Counted from the first letter of the stretch, positions 23,536 to 36,000 are shown. The stretch is 64,000 nucleotides of DNA from Opisthorchis felineus (GCA_004794785.1 SJOL01009857.1:64035-128034), one strand, 5' to 3'. The notes: generated by a model from the sequence alone, not told the origin. Numbers and translations are program-made.

Positions 23536-23569
23536 GATTGGCTAATTCACATCTGACGTCAGCGCGAAA
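23536..23569. promoter_or_regulatory. Clustered CCAAT, CRE and E2F-like sites
   Basis: Within 34 bases lie GATTGGCTAAT (an inverted CCAAT box, 23,536-23,546), the full palindromic cAMP-response element TGACGTCA (23,554-23,561) and GCGCGAAA (23,562-23,569), the reverse complement of the E2F consensus TTTCGCGC. Such groupings are typical of animal housekeeping or cell-cycle promoters. No transcript or first exon could be tied to it, so promoter function is inferred. Confidence 0.35.
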
Positions 23570-25973
23570 TAGGAATAATTCTGACCCTTAAGTTGCACTC
23601 TCAGTAAGTTAAACAGCGTTTTCGTTTTACATTTTGAACAGTACTTGCCAGATCGAGCACAATTTAATCACGTCGGTTGTAACTTCATCACCTGTTCACG
23701 CTTTATATCTATCCTCTTACTTATATTTTACGTAGTGACCCTGTCCAAACTGACTATGTTTCAAATATAGTCCAAGTTTTTATTCATTCTTCACGCATAC
23801 TGCATGTGCCAGTAAGCTTCTTCTTGATGCAGTAGTGACAGTCATCCTTTTATTGATTCTTCTGACAAGTTACTCGATCTTCTATGTCAAAAGATATCGA
23901 TTATTCTGTCTCACCTACTCGCTAAGTGCAGAACAAGGGTAGGATTTGTCGTTGGTAAACTGAGGATCAAACTAAAGCAACTTGACACTGACATGATTGA
24001 CCCAAATAAACACGTCTACAGATGGATATGCAGAAATTCGATTGGCATATCTGCATCAGAATAAATTATCAGACGAAACTTTGTCACTCACTCGACCAGT
24101 TTAGGGGACCATATCCTCGTCAAATGTTGACGTTGCACAGGTATTTAAAAAGTTCCAAGAATGAGTTCACTATGGAAATTTTTCAAGTGGGACCACCGAA
24201 AAAACTGCTCTGTGGCCACTTCTGGACAGTAGCTTATCTTTGGATCGTTCTCACACTAAATGGTGGTTCACGGAGAACACTGAAGTGGATGGATCTGTTC
24301 TTTTGATGGATTATTGTGCGCTAGTTTGATCACTCACAATCCCTGTGAATTTTTTCGTTATCCTGCTGAGATGATCAAAATCATTATCTTAACGGATATG
24401 TGGAGGTTAGTTCTGAAAGAACAGTACACTGTGTTCATGGCTGAGTACTCAACTAACCAGCACAAAGACCCAGGTTATTCGCTGAAAATAGAAAGCAATT
24501 CTAAAAAAATGCGTCGTGTGCCATCTCCGGGAGTGGTGATCTGTGTAGGCACAAAACTGCCAGAAAATGATCGAACTAAGAGGAATTAGGAAGAGTTGTT
24601 TGGACATTGGCAAACGATGAAGGAATTAATACTCGCAGCTTCTGAATCCATCTACCCGGTGCTGCCTGTGCACCTCAGTGGACACTGGATATCACTGTGT
24701 GTGAGATTGTCTGTTAGTGCAAGAAAAGCCACACCAACACTCCAAAATCCCCTGTGCGCTAAAAAATAGAAGATTCAGAAGGAACCGGCTGACAGGAAAC
24801 AGAGAATGCCTTCGCAAGTTTTTTGCCAAAAACCCATTTCAACCGGTCTGTTCAACGAGCCAGATGGGGCTAAGTTCAGAGGAGAAAGTAAATGACAGTG
24901 GACCAGCAATCTAATTGCAAAAAGAGTAACCCAGGAGACAGGCTGAATGCTGACAAACAGCTTGGCTGGCTCTCAGCAAGATCTGTATGGGGCTCGGAAA
25001 GGACTGTCATCGAAAATTCAAATACATGCTACCTCCAGCAGCACAGGGCTTTGGGCGGACTGCGCCCTTCACATTCCAAAGAAAGTGTCGAACCTCTGGT
25101 TGCAATCCGTACGATTCAACTACGAAGCATTTGGATCGAGAAAAGCTACTTACAAAATCGAACGCCTTACTGATAGGTTACAAGGTCCTCTCACAAAACC
25201 TAATTGGGTGTCAAACTGGTGGCCACAACGTCCCACGTGTTCTTTGACATTATCTTGCGTGGGTTGATCGAATATAGTGAATCCAACTACCTGGAATCGC
25301 AGGATAGGATTAGTGGACGACATTATCAAATTACTACAGGTGACTGGACAGCTTCCTCGTTTTCACTTTCCCGTTTCTGTTGAAACAAAGGCTGGTTCTG
25401 AAAGTCAGTCATTTTGTCAGTATCAGGTGACCGAAAAAGTTCAGTCTTAGGTACGGCACTACCTAAAAAGTAGTTTCACCTCCACTCCGAAGAGTGCTTT
25501 GTCCTGTAACAATCATGTTTTAACAGTCAACACCACAGTGTCACGTCGGGTTGTTACAACACTGACAGGAATAAAAACTTTTCATGAGTGTGACGCTCGT
25601 AGTAACTTTAAAAACAAGCTTAGAAACTATGTGAACCGTTTTCAAATAGGCTTGATCGGCGAAGGCGCTTACATTGTTCGTGACTGCCGGCGGTTGATAG
25701 TGCCGTTATTCGAACTACAATTATTACGCCAGTTTGAGCACCCCCTCTTCTGCTCTGACCCAATTACCCAGCCTGTTCCACTTATAAGATGACTGCCGTC
25801 CAATCGCCCGTGAAACTAAGGATTTGCACCAAGCATGAGGTTAACCAGGGGAAAAGCGTGAGTCTCAATCATGATGTGTGTCAACCGCAGTAATCACGTG
25901 AAGGCAAGAGTAGGTTGATTTTGATGCCAGTTCATTAAATCATGTAATTACACCAGTTGCCAAAAAAACGTAC
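23570..25973. other. Unannotated stretch
   Basis: Several overlapping plus-strand frames of 65-106 codons at 24,022-25,267, none assignable. If the site cluster at 23.54 kb is a promoter, this is where its first exon could lie, but no splice pattern was convincing by eye. Confidence 0.4.
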
Positions 25974-26516
25974 ATGACCGTCAATCACTGGCACACTCAA
26001 GATAATGAGTTTCAAGACCATACATGGATTCTAACGGCTGTCTGGTCATATGTTTTAAATGAACTAATCTCTGAAGACCTGGTGAGGCTTGTCACGGCAC
26101 ACAGCCTGTTCTTTTCAAAGAGCGAGTCAAATGTGCTTTATTTGGTCGTATCAACCCTAGTTACTGAGTTTTCTCACCGTATATTGTGCGGAACGCTATC
26201 AAGGCTACCCGCTGAATTTCTTCGCGTCTGTTCCACTCAGAAAATTGGGATCCTCAGGAGTAGGTCGCTGTGTGCAGAATTTATAATCAAACCTGATTTA
26301 GTGTGTAAGAAACTGTCTAGACTTTATTTGGCATGTTGGACTGTTGTAAACATACGGTTGCAGCATATTTCGGAGTGTTCTCTTTTAAAGTTATCAATAA
26401 ATCATGCAGAAGTTTCCTATCAGATTCCAGCCTACATACACGACTCCTCCCTTCAGTTTGCCCACCGTATCCAATACTGTGTTTCAGATGTATTCTGGTC
26501 TTGTTATTGTGCCTGA
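25974..26516 (+). CDS. Unassigned 180-codon open frame
   Basis: An ATG-to-stop frame rich in Leu, Ser, Val and Cys, with no domain I recognise. A different frame overlaps its end (26,333-26,578) and another follows (26,544-26,879), which argues for chance open frames. Its length is near the chance maximum for 64 kb, and no upstream promoter, splice junction or downstream polyadenylation signal was linked to it. A single-exon lineage-specific gene or a decayed transposon frame cannot be excluded. Confidence 0.15.
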   Translation: MTVNHWHTQDNEFQDHTWILTAVWSYVLNELISEDLVRLVTAHSLFFSKSESNVLYLVVSTLVTEFSHRILCGTLSRLPAEFLRVCSTQKIGILRSRSLCAEFIIKPDLVCKKLSRLYLACWTVVNIRLQHISECSLLKLSINHAEVSYQIPAYIHDSSLQFAHRIQYCVSDVFWSCYCA

Positions 26517-26879
26517 CATGTTTCCGAATCGATTTATGTCAGCATGCATTTGCAGGACAGTTTAAAAATCAAATATAAACAAGGTAAACGTTGTCTTGAT
26601 CTATTAGGCGAAAACAAATGGGGCATTGAAACCTCATTTTTCCAACAGGTGATCATTGGGTGTCTCGATATGAGGATCAGTCGTAATTTTCCAGTCCCAC
26701 GTAACCATACGATGGTTATTTCTCATATAAGTGATATCTTAGATCACGAAATATCTTGCATTGTGGATTTCCTATCGTCTTTCTGTCCCACGCAAATTCA
26801 ACCATTTGGACGGTCCAGAGTGAGGTTGTACGATATGAACGTGGTAGACCTCAGAGCACTTGCTTGTTCAACGAACTGA

Positions 26880-26999
26880 GACATTTGTTTTACATTCGAA
26901 GTACTTGTTATCTGATTCTTTCAGATCCTCTTGCGGTAACCATATCTTGGCTATCTTGATGACCTACTCAGATAGAAAAGAATGGTGTTAGTTGAGCAA
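26880..26999. other. Flank of the Penelope-like element
   Basis: Unique sequence just outside the 3' end of the minus-strand retroelement. Confidence 0.4.
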
Positions 27000-27795
27000 A
27001 AAATGGTCGTTGGTTTGTTCGCTGAGCTGAGCAATTTGATTGCAAGCGTTTCATCACCAATCGAGGTGACATCATCAGTACGTTGTTGAGGGGCGTAGTG
27101 GTGTGTAGCGATGGTTTGGTGGTTGTGTAGCGTGTGTAGTGTTGCGTGTGTGTTAATATACGTGCTGCTAGACGGGACTGACCTTCGATCACGGTTAGTT
27201 GTTCGGTCGGGCGGTTCCATTGGTTGCTCTGTTATCCTGTGTCCTGGTCCGTCGACGCCCATGTGACCTCTGAGCTTGGCATTCCCTGCCCTCGTACTCT
27301 GGTCTATGCTGGAGTGACCTCTGTTCTTGACCCTTACGAGTTCCGGCTTGTGACCTTTGTTGGTCTGACTCCAAGGCGGTCCTTGTTTCTTTGTTTGTGA
27401 ATCCGATATTCGGTTCTCCTTGAGTATTCCGGTTGAGATGTTGGTCCTTTGCACGTGGTAGTGCGTAAATTGGATCCAGCTCAATGCATCGGTTGATCGA
27501 GTCCGCCGTGGGGTATCATGCTTCCAGAAATTCCCTTCCGTGTCTCGTGTCTCCGTGTGCCAAAATTTTTGCGTTTTCCAGATGGCATTTGTGGCCTTCT
27601 TGGTCCTCGCGTATGGATATCAAGGATAGGGGGTTATGTCTCCTGACGGCCTCATTGTGTTCCTTTATTCGTGTGCATAACTTCCTCCAGGTTTGTCAAA
27701 CATAGAATTTGTTGCAGTCATTGCAGTTGATTTGGTATATCACGTTGTTCCTCTTGGTTTTGTCTCGGTTGTCCTTCGGTCTTCCTCTGTAGATG
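27000..27795 (-). mobile_element. 5'-truncated Penelope-like retroelement (3' end)
   Basis: On the minus strand the element enters near 27,795 just before the GIY-YIG endonuclease domain, carries the C-terminal coding part and ends in a roughly 190-bp non-coding 3' region near 27,000. The last 125 bp recur at 49,174-49,301, and the two copies diverge together right after CAACGACCA, which defines the 3' end. The reverse transcriptase is absent, consistent with 5' truncation during target-primed insertion. Penelope-like elements are known from flatworms. Confidence 0.85.
27195..27794 (-). pseudogene. Penelope-like GIY-YIG endonuclease, dead
   Basis: Two hundred codons read in one frame with no frameshift but two internal stops (codons 33 and 93). 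Codons 18-32 carry the VIY ... YV pair equivalent to GIY-YIG, with the CNDC pair (residues 24-27) typical of Penelope-like endonucleases between them. The glycine expected after YV is the first stop, and a second conserved glycine three residues later is Trp. The catalytic-type Arg is in TRIKEH (codons 41-46) and the metal-binding Glu in GREFLEA (86-92). SINRCIELDPIY (99-110) is the usual end block. A Gln/Arg-rich tail runs to the stop at 27,195-27,197. The enzyme would nick target DNA for insertion; this copy cannot make it. Confidence 0.9.
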
Positions 27796-28497
27796 AGCAA
27801 AAAAATTTTTCAAGCAAATTTCTTTGCAATACATCCATCACTTGTTCCAACAAGAACGAAGATGAGCATGTTAACCTTCGATAGATTCAAAAAACCGCTA
27901 TGTGCTCATGTTGACAGCGTGGTTCATCAATGTAATATTCGGAATCATGAACACTGCAATGGTGGTATTGAAGAATCACTGGATGGATTGGTGAGCATCA
28001 CGTATGAAGTGTGCAACCAAGCTGCATTCACCAATCGCATCAATGGATTAGTAGTGTCAAAGTGTTCCGCACTGTTCTTTGATGTCTGTTCGGTTTATTG
28101 CAAACTAGCCTAGACTGGACAGGTTTTGTCGGTTTGATCCGCACTTCCCATGATCGAGCCAGACGTGCAGCCAAGGCTCCCTTAAAAAATACGAAAAGCT
28201 TTGTTATTCAGTGGATAGCCGAAGAAATTCGCTGAGATGCACAATCAAAAGGCGTCTGTGGACTCCACGAAAGCGAAGGAGAAAGGGGATTACCTGTATT
28301 TGGCATTCAACAGTAACCACTTGGCAACATGTATAAAGCTCAAGTTACGATCCGAAATCAGCGGGATATTTCCTGTCAAACCATTCAGCCCGAAGTCAGT
28401 AACTGGCCAGGTCACTTCCAGAACCGCGCCACGCAGTGCGACTGATGTTACCGTCTCCATTATGGTCTACCGGTCCACTTGAGTTCATACGGTGATA
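27796..28497. other. Spacer between two dead retroelements
   Basis: Open frames at 27,793-28,113 and 28,237-28,482 carry no reverse-transcriptase motif I can see. The second lies in the same frame as the start of the RTE relic, so it might be very diverged or foreign sequence joined to that element. Confidence 0.4.
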
Positions 28498-29260
28498 CAT
28501 GAACTGGCGGAACTTCGGAGAATGGAACAACACATGTGTTGATGGATGACTAGAGTCGTCCCATCCTTTGAAATGCTCTTTGCCCCTACAAAGTAACGGA
28601 TCATACTCCTTGGCGTGAAGTCACTGAACCCGCCTCTTGCAACCCGAGCATAAGTACATTACGCTGGAAGCTTCATAAGCTTCGTCTGTAGTGTGATAGA
28701 TGAGCGCAGTGCACAAATCCCTGAGGTTTATTTTTGATAATTTGGAGCATCCGTTGCGTCAAAGCAGTATATCTATGAATCTCAAGGAAGGTATAAATTG
28801 GGTTGTAGTGTGAGTTCTTTTGTTGTATAGTTGTGAGACGCGACTTCTGCTAGAGGCTTAACTGAGACGTCTTCAGGTCTTCGACAACCGCTGTCACAGA
28901 GCTGTAGCTCATGCGAACTGATGTACAACGAAACAATTAGAAAATGAGCATTGAGGCGTGCAACAGTGAAATCAAACGAAGAATCCAGTAGTATCAGTCG
29001 CGATGGTTAGATCAGATACCGTCCATGAGGATCATCATCTGTCGACAATAGTGCTGTTCCCCTTGCCTAATTAAGAGTGCAGCAAGCAGACATTTGGCCC
29101 ACATTTTACCTGACAGGGGAGTATGAAAACAGTTGAGGTCTGGGTAGGACTGATGTCACCGGCTTTCTAGGACAGGGTCCGTATTATCTATGTGCTTGGC
29201 CACAGAAGACGGCCAATCCATGTCAATGGTATTCGTGTTTCTGGTTTCCGTGCAGATTGT
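28498..29260 (+). pseudogene. RTE-type LINE reverse transcriptase, C-terminal relic
   Basis: In shifting frames this strand reads through the conserved C-terminal third of RTE-clade polyproteins: FEMLFAPTK (28,567-28,593; family FGMHFAPSK), NLEHPLRQ (around 28,736; family NLRHLWRR), VLLLYSCET (around 28,814; family VLLYGCET), LRRLQVFDNRC (28,862-28,894) and finally KTANPCQW (29,206-29,229; family MAANRCQW). Block order and spacing are right. At least two frameshifts and many stops show it is long dead. The catalytic YADD block and the endonuclease are missing, so the copy is 5'-truncated. RTE LINEs are common in trematodes and may mobilise SINEs. Confidence 0.8.
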
Positions 29261-32200
29261 CTGAGTGAATGTCTGGAGGCGTAGGAATCTCGAGGTGATT
29301 GTGGCAGGTTGGTATTTAGTCCCTAACCTATCCTTTTTATCCTCTACGCTAACGCTCGAATGTGTAATGATTATGAGGCAATGAAGCATCAGTGTCGAGA
29401 ACTGGTGACCAACTCGACAGAATGTCCGCACATCATCTTCATCAATCGCGCACCACATTCAGATTAGGGCCACTAGTTTCACCGGGAACATTCAGAGGTT
29501 TATTGTGTAACAGAAACGCTAATCTCCTCATACTCAGCGAGTGTGTATACAAGCTACTGAGGTAAGTCATAAGCTCGGCATGGGACTAGCACTTGAATCT
29601 GGTCGATAGACAAAATTGATTTGATTCCCGAACCTCCAGTTTTAACATCATTCTGCGTATTTGTTCCTGCAAAAACTGTCACACCCTCCATAGTTTACCT
29701 TTGCAGCTTAAGTTGGTGGTAGAAAATATATTTTATACAATAATTATTATATTATTTTCATAGCTTCCAGCTTACCCAACAACTGCCAGGTGATCTTGTT
29801 AACGGTGTCTGCATGAATGGTCATCGATGACAAGGTCAGCGCAACGTTTTAAAAGTGACCGGCAGGCGTGGGTCTATTAATTTTGATTGCGTTTAATGAA
29901 ACCAAAGGATTACCTCTGAATGTTTTGGGGCTTTTTAATATCTCGTATGGCATGCAGATCGCCTGAAAAAACAATCTATACATTACACCTACGACGTTAG
30001 TTGGTTTGCAAGCTTTTTGAGTGATTTATTAGTTTGTTTTATGCCAAGAGAGTTTGCCTTGTGGGGTCAAAAAAAATTTCGCTGTACCTGATATCATCGT
30101 TATTTTACAGAGTACCGGTAATTTCAGAAGCATCCTCTAAAATTTTACAAACTTTTTGACAATGCTGCTCCCAGTTGCCCCAAGTTCTAACTCCCAGTGC
30201 TCTGTGTCTCTATGGATTCATGAGTAATCATCTCAGTGTACACATCGCTGAACTGGCTCGAATTCTCCATTGGATTTTGGTTAATGCTGCCATATTAACG
30301 CCCTCACTAGAATGCTCACCTGTTTCGTCACCATTCGTCAAACCTCCCAGCTTTCGTTGACCCTGAATTCATTCGCCGGTGTCTCTCCATTGCTCCGGGT
30401 TTTGTTGCGATCGTTCAGGTCCCTGAAGCCTCGTAGGAGGTCAGATATTTTTTAGCTTACCATTGACTGATTCGACATATTGATTAGCCTAGTCGAGTAA
30501 CAAACTTTCACACTTTTAGCGGATTCCCCACCAGCCCTCACGCCAGTCCTGGTCTCCGATACCCTTAACTAGATTCATGTTTAACAGGTTTAAACATTTT
30601 CTGACAATTTTTCTTGGGCGACCGATTCAAATATGAATTACAAATTCGTTCAATGATATGACCTAGGTCCACATGATGTCGACGGAAAGGTGAAGCCTTC
30701 TGATGGGACCGGAACTCGCAGCCTACTCGCTTTCGAGATGAATGCTGTGTCGAGTGAACCATCGCGTACGCTGCTCCACGCCTTCGACGGCGTACACCAA
30801 GTACCTCTGAAATGGTCAAGGCTGGTAATGATAGCAGAGAAGATTGAAATCCGAATGAATGACCTGCAACTCTGCCCCAAAAAGAAACTTGTGCGACCTC
30901 TGAACCTGAGCTGGTTTGTGAAGAAATCCGGCCCCACAAACTTGTTTGACATTAAAGCCACTCACTTAACTCCATGACCCATTGACCCATCCTTTCGCAT
31001 AACCTTTTCACGGGATTTCTCATATCATAAGTTCGTGATGCATTAGCGAAGGAAACCAATCACGAAAAACAAGCCTATTCTTATGACTCCTGCAACTAGT
31101 GTACTCATCCTGGAGTCCTTACTCCTGACAGTCAGAGTCTCCTACCACCTCAGAGTAGGTTTGTCATATCGAGGTCTTCAACTTACCTATCAGCGTCAAC
31201 TGGAATTCAGTGAAAGATCACTGGCAGTTTGCAGGGCCCCAAAATTCTTGGCCACAGACGGCAATTGTCAACAGTTAGTTTAACAGACTGTTACTATCAT
31301 GGCAAATGTGTCTTCAAACTGGTGCCATCCCTGCCCATCCCGCAAAATCACAATCATTCCGCGGCTTTCGCTCGTCCAAGCAACTTCCAGACCAACCTCC
31401 AAGCTTTCCTGTTCCCGCAATGGCTAGAATTTATTAGTTCCTCAAAACCCACCTTTTTGCGATATCCAACTTTCAAAAACTATCTGCCGTGTTTATGTGA
31501 GGAATGTTTCGAACGCCGCTTTGTCTAACTTGTTGTTTCCCGTGGGGTGAGGGATCTAGAACCGCGGGTCGGCAGTTCCTCCGTAAGCGGAGCTTGTAAC
31601 GAAAAACGGAAAAACTGCTAGTGTTAATGAACATTGAAATCACATTCTTTTATCCCTCGGCGACTGACGAACCGTGTATTTAGATGCTCCCAAATATGCA
31701 ACACTAACATGTCAAATACCTGCTCCCCAAATATCGATTACCCATCCTATCACCAATAGCACGTGACAGTCTGAACCTAAGTCGACTGGTACAAATCATT
31801 CCGCAGTCACCTGGGTAGTGGGAATGAGTGGGATAACCAGAGTTGGGAAAGGATCATGTACCAGACACATGCTACTATGTCACAATGATCTTGAACAGAA
31901 AGGTACAGATGCATTATACTGTCGGTGCAGGCTACCTTAGGAGATAAATACCGCTACTTCGGTGAAATTCCATATATGTGTACCACACTGGTACAGGCTC
32001 GGAAACTAACTTCGTGGTACTGGAGCAGTGATAGACTGCATGGTTATGCTATAGCGAATACGACAGCCCCTTCTTTCTGGATAGACCGCTCCAAAAGGGG
32101 AGCCGAGCTCCAGGCGAATCCACAACAAGCATCCTCCTTCATTTTTCTGTGGAATTTTCTATCCCTGAAGGCACAACATCCAGTTCAATAGACTGTATAG

Positions 32201-32597
32201 ATTGTTTCACACCCAAAAAAAGGATACGAGATCCAAACGTCTAACGAGTATTCGAAATAGCCTATTGGTTTCATGTAAGTAAGGGAGCACAAGCCGATGC
32301 ATAGACGCCTTTCAATCCCTTCAAAACTTGTTTAACCTAAATGAAAAGCGATCTCAAAGTCAAAGCAAGGAACATTGGTGGAAATTCGTTCATCCTGACC
32401 TACTTTGGGGTGTTTTCTTGTTGCATACTATCCTTCACCATGTATTCCTTCCGACAAACCATTTGCGTGTACCAGTGAAACCAGGATGCGAGCATCCGGT
32501 GAGACATATTGCAAACCTACCACTTGCCTGGCATCATAAAGCCTAGTTTTACATAGGACTTGGAAAAATGAGTATAATTTGCGGAACACATCCACGT
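29261..32597. other. Unannotated stretch
   Basis: About 3.3 kb with no repeat-family match. Overlapping frames on both strands at 30,565-30,977 and two plus frames at 31,083-31,528 have no recognisable domain. Some sequence just after 29,260 could be the RTE 3' region, but I cannot show it. Confidence 0.4.
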
Positions 32598-32716
32598 ACA
32601 CATTCATTTGTTTCCAACGGTAAACTCACCTGGAATCTAACTGAAACTTTCATCTATTATGTTCCTCATCAACTGAATTAGCTGCACGAGGCCGTTTCAT
32701 GTTACAGTTGGTACAT
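32598..32716 (+). mobile_element. Fold-back repeat, left half (copy H)
   Basis: Diverged left arm (AAACTCACCTGGAATCTAAC then CATCTATTATGTTCC) followed by the core CATCAACTGAATTAGCTGCA, GGCCGTTTCATGTTACAG and TTGGTAC, in the family order. A matching right arm lies 300 bp further on (33,010-33,072), with the TTAC satellite between them. Confidence 0.6.
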
Positions 32717-32821
32717 CGTCCAGATGGAACACACTACTCCTAATTTTGCTGAAGAGTCTTCTGCAAAATATCTGACATGCCCAGTAGTTTTGATTCGTCA
32801 AGGAATACTGAGCACTCATAC

Positions 32822-32910
<89 letters not shown>
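32822..32910. repeat. (TTAC)n tetranucleotide satellite
   Basis: About 22 uninterrupted TTAC units. All plus-strand frames through it read as repeating Thr-Tyr-Leu-Leu, which explains the open frames there. It sits between the two halves of a fold-back repeat. Confidence 0.97.
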
Positions 32911-33009
32911 TTATGTTACTGAGAGACTGAACTCGATCGGTTGTTTAAGTTATTCTTCAAATGAATGGTCTGCATGGAGACGGCCTTCATATTTCCATGG
33001 GATATCTGT

Positions 33010-33072
33010 GGTTCAGCTGAGAATCAGCTCGGCCCTCCGCTAAAACCAACTTAATTTGCAAGTGATTGTTTG
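33010..33072 (+). mobile_element. Fold-back repeat, right arm (copy H)
   Basis: GGTTCAGCTGAGAATC, then GCTAAAACCAACTTAATTTG and CAAGTGATTG, resemble the family's right arm. It pairs with the left half at 32,598. Confidence 0.5.
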
Positions 33073-36000
33073 TTTCCACCTAGGCCCAACTTGATGTTTA
33101 AAAAGGATGTAAGACTGATAGAACTTCCTGGACCTGACCTGCCCGTTAAGCCACGAGAATAGAAAACTTGTAGTAAGCTGACGAACAGCCATCGCCAACC
33201 TTGTAAGTAGCGCAATATCAACTGTTGAGAGCCTTTTAGTTCTTCATATATTCCAGAATTCAGTCCAAAAGGGAAACCGAAATCGGTGGTCGTCACGACG
33301 GGGAATGAACCAGTGAGTACATTGGTGATTTTCCCAGTCCTTCATCGACCAGTATAACATGACAAGTATTTTTTCAAATGAATATTTAACAGTGGTTCCC
33401 ATCAGTCAATCCATTCCAAACTTTTCCCACTTGATTGAAAACAGGCAGCTAAGTATTTCTAGCTAATAAAAGTGTCTTTCTTTCCATATTTCTTGGTGAA
33501 ATATACACTCCCCATTTCCGATGTCAAAAGTTGGGTTACGGGTTGAGGAGATGGCTCGCTAATAAATCAAAACCTCGATTATTGACACCCTTGCAAAAAA
33601 GGCAAACTACATTTTCGATAGGCCATCCGTTATATCTGACTACTGTCCCAGCTCCAGTGCCCTATAGTCCGGAAAGAGACTCGCCGACAACGAACACAAC
33701 AGCTTGATTGCAAACAAGCGAGTGAAAAAGGGCACTGTTTGACCTTGATCCAAGGCTGTCTGATCGGCGTTTAGTGGAGTTTGAGGGTTTCAGGTTTAAG
33801 GTAATCTGGGATAATCTTCAGAAACCTGACCTTCCTGACACCATCAGAATATATCGTTTCTCAATCCGTCCAGAACTAAATCCTGATTGTTAGGCTACAA
33901 GATCCATGTGTTGGATTGGCCAGACCATAGTCTTGATATCAGTACCATCGAGAATATGGTATGAAGATCACCGTAGCTTTTAAATGAGAATTTGACCGTG
34001 GGAATCAAAAAGAGATGGCAATATTTAGCTGGAGAGTTGTCTGAAAACTTCAAGAATATATGTCGAAACGGTGTGTATCCGTAGCTAAGATTGAAAGACT
34101 TTTTGTCTTCGATCGGAGTAGTCAACCTTACACCTAGCTCGTTTTGGCCTCAGTAGCGCTGTGCATTCCTGTAGTTTGATTCTATTCTCGCATTCTGTTT
34201 CAGTAGTCCATAGGTGTTCAGTAACTATCTGGACTTTAGTAGACCGATCTGGCGCCGGTCTTCTAGCTACCAATCAATAGATTACCGTGAGAGCAGCTAA
34301 CATTGTTACTTTGAGTTCTCCAAGTCTGAAACTTAACTGCGAACCGGAAAATTTGACAAAAAGTTTTCTTCTCATGTTTATTACTAACCCAGTGCTTTGA
34401 CTAAAAAATCGATTGCACTCTTGTGACTGAGACAGTCGGAAAACAACCGTACACGGTGCATTGATCGGCTATATTGATCGACAGCTTTGTACACAAGGAG
34501 TTGGACTCAGTTCCGATGGCGATCGAATAGGGTGTAGTGAGTTTGCGCGCCAAAGGTTCCCAATAAACTTCTTATATCCTTGCTTCTGGTATTTAATAGC
34601 TTGGTAAACGGGGTTGGATTACTTTGTTCAGAACTAACCTGTTCCGCCTTTTTGGCCCAGTATCCCACGGTGTAAAAAACTTCTTTGTAAATACTTCCCT
34701 TCTAACGTGACTGAACGGTTGTGTATGGTGCTGAAGAGTCATTGACAGTTATGGGTTTGGTCTTACTGAACTGCAATCACCGCTTCACCATGATCAGACT
34801 TGCCCGGTTGGTTGAAGTCGTTTTCCGGGAGGACTTCTGCACCACCTTTTACCATTGAGTAGCAGATTACACATCCCAGAGACCAGCCGTCGGGCGTGAT
34901 ATAAAACTGACTCGACCGAGTCATGTTTTCTCATATATGGTCATCAGGAATCAACAAAACTGACGCCGATGGATAAAAGGCTGGTCTCCAACTCTACATC
35001 ATATTAAGCCTAAACAGCTCGTCGATTTTACGCACTCGAATAATACTAGTGTTCTGTGGGCATCTGATACGAAAATGTGATTAGTAAAATAGCAAGAAGG
35101 TATGCGAATATTAACGAACTATGTGCAAACACTGTGTAATAAATTGGAAGCACTTTGTCCCATTATTGAGGCAAATTTGAACTCATGGAGACATGAAAGC
35201 AATCGCTTGGCGGCTAACTGTTTTCCCCAAATTTATACCCAGTTACCTTTGGTACATAAGATAACGGAAGATTGAAGTGTACTAACTGATGAGCTCGAAG
35301 CCAGTTAAGCATCCTAATCGGCCTCGGTAAATCACGAATTGACCGCAAGTTCTTAGTTTAAACTCCGGTGAAATTGTGTTAAGCTCAGTGTCGGAGCCAG
35401 TCGGCCTAAGGTTTTACTTTTAACTTTCGTAGAATTTGCCACAAACCTTCCGACTCGCACATGGAACAGGGTTAAAGTGATCAGAACCGGCAACTTAGAT
35501 GGTGATTTGAAAAGCGCCGCTTGTAATTTCACTCTCAGTGTTCGGCCAACTTTGTCCAGTGACGTAAAGCAGAAGGCTAGTAGAGTGTAGGAATGGACAG
35601 TTTCATGACTTCTTGAGTTTGTAAGCATTCTGTTGGCGGGTAAGGAGCATTTTTTCGACTATTTCGTGAAATACCTGTGTCCTTAATACTCTGTCCATTA
35701 ATTATAAGTATACGTCACAGCAACTACCACTTAGGAGGATGATAGTAGTGTTGTCGATTGTATGGGGCTGAATTTAGCTTTACAGGATTTAGCGGACTAG
35801 TAGCTGAATTAGTATGCAAAACTACCAAAGCCACCTGTCCCTATTGATTTTCTCTGCTCACATTCAAATAAGGGCATCAAAATTTTCAACTCACATCAAG
35901 GTAGCTAGTTGTTCAATGCATTCACGATCAACCTTTACTTAGTATGCACAGGCCTCCTAAAGTGTTGCATGCTGAAAGAGTGCAAGCGTTACCAAGATCA

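Noticed and set aside
26952..26963. TATCTTGATGAC (Tyr-Leu-Asp-Asp) as a reverse-transcriptase active site
   Set aside because: A stop follows within a few codons and no flanking reverse-transcriptase motif is visible; a chance match.
26951..27484. 177-codon minus-strand open frame as a separate gene
   Set aside because: It lies in a different frame over the Penelope-like C-terminus and 3' region; the meaningful frame is the GIY-YIG one ending at 27,195.
32822..32910. TTAC tract as a CRISPR-like or telomeric array
   Set aside because: Plain tetranucleotide tandem repeat with no spacers and not a known telomere unit.
32724..33043. Plus-strand frames with Thr-Tyr-Leu-Leu repeats
   Set aside because: They are produced entirely by the TTAC microsatellite.
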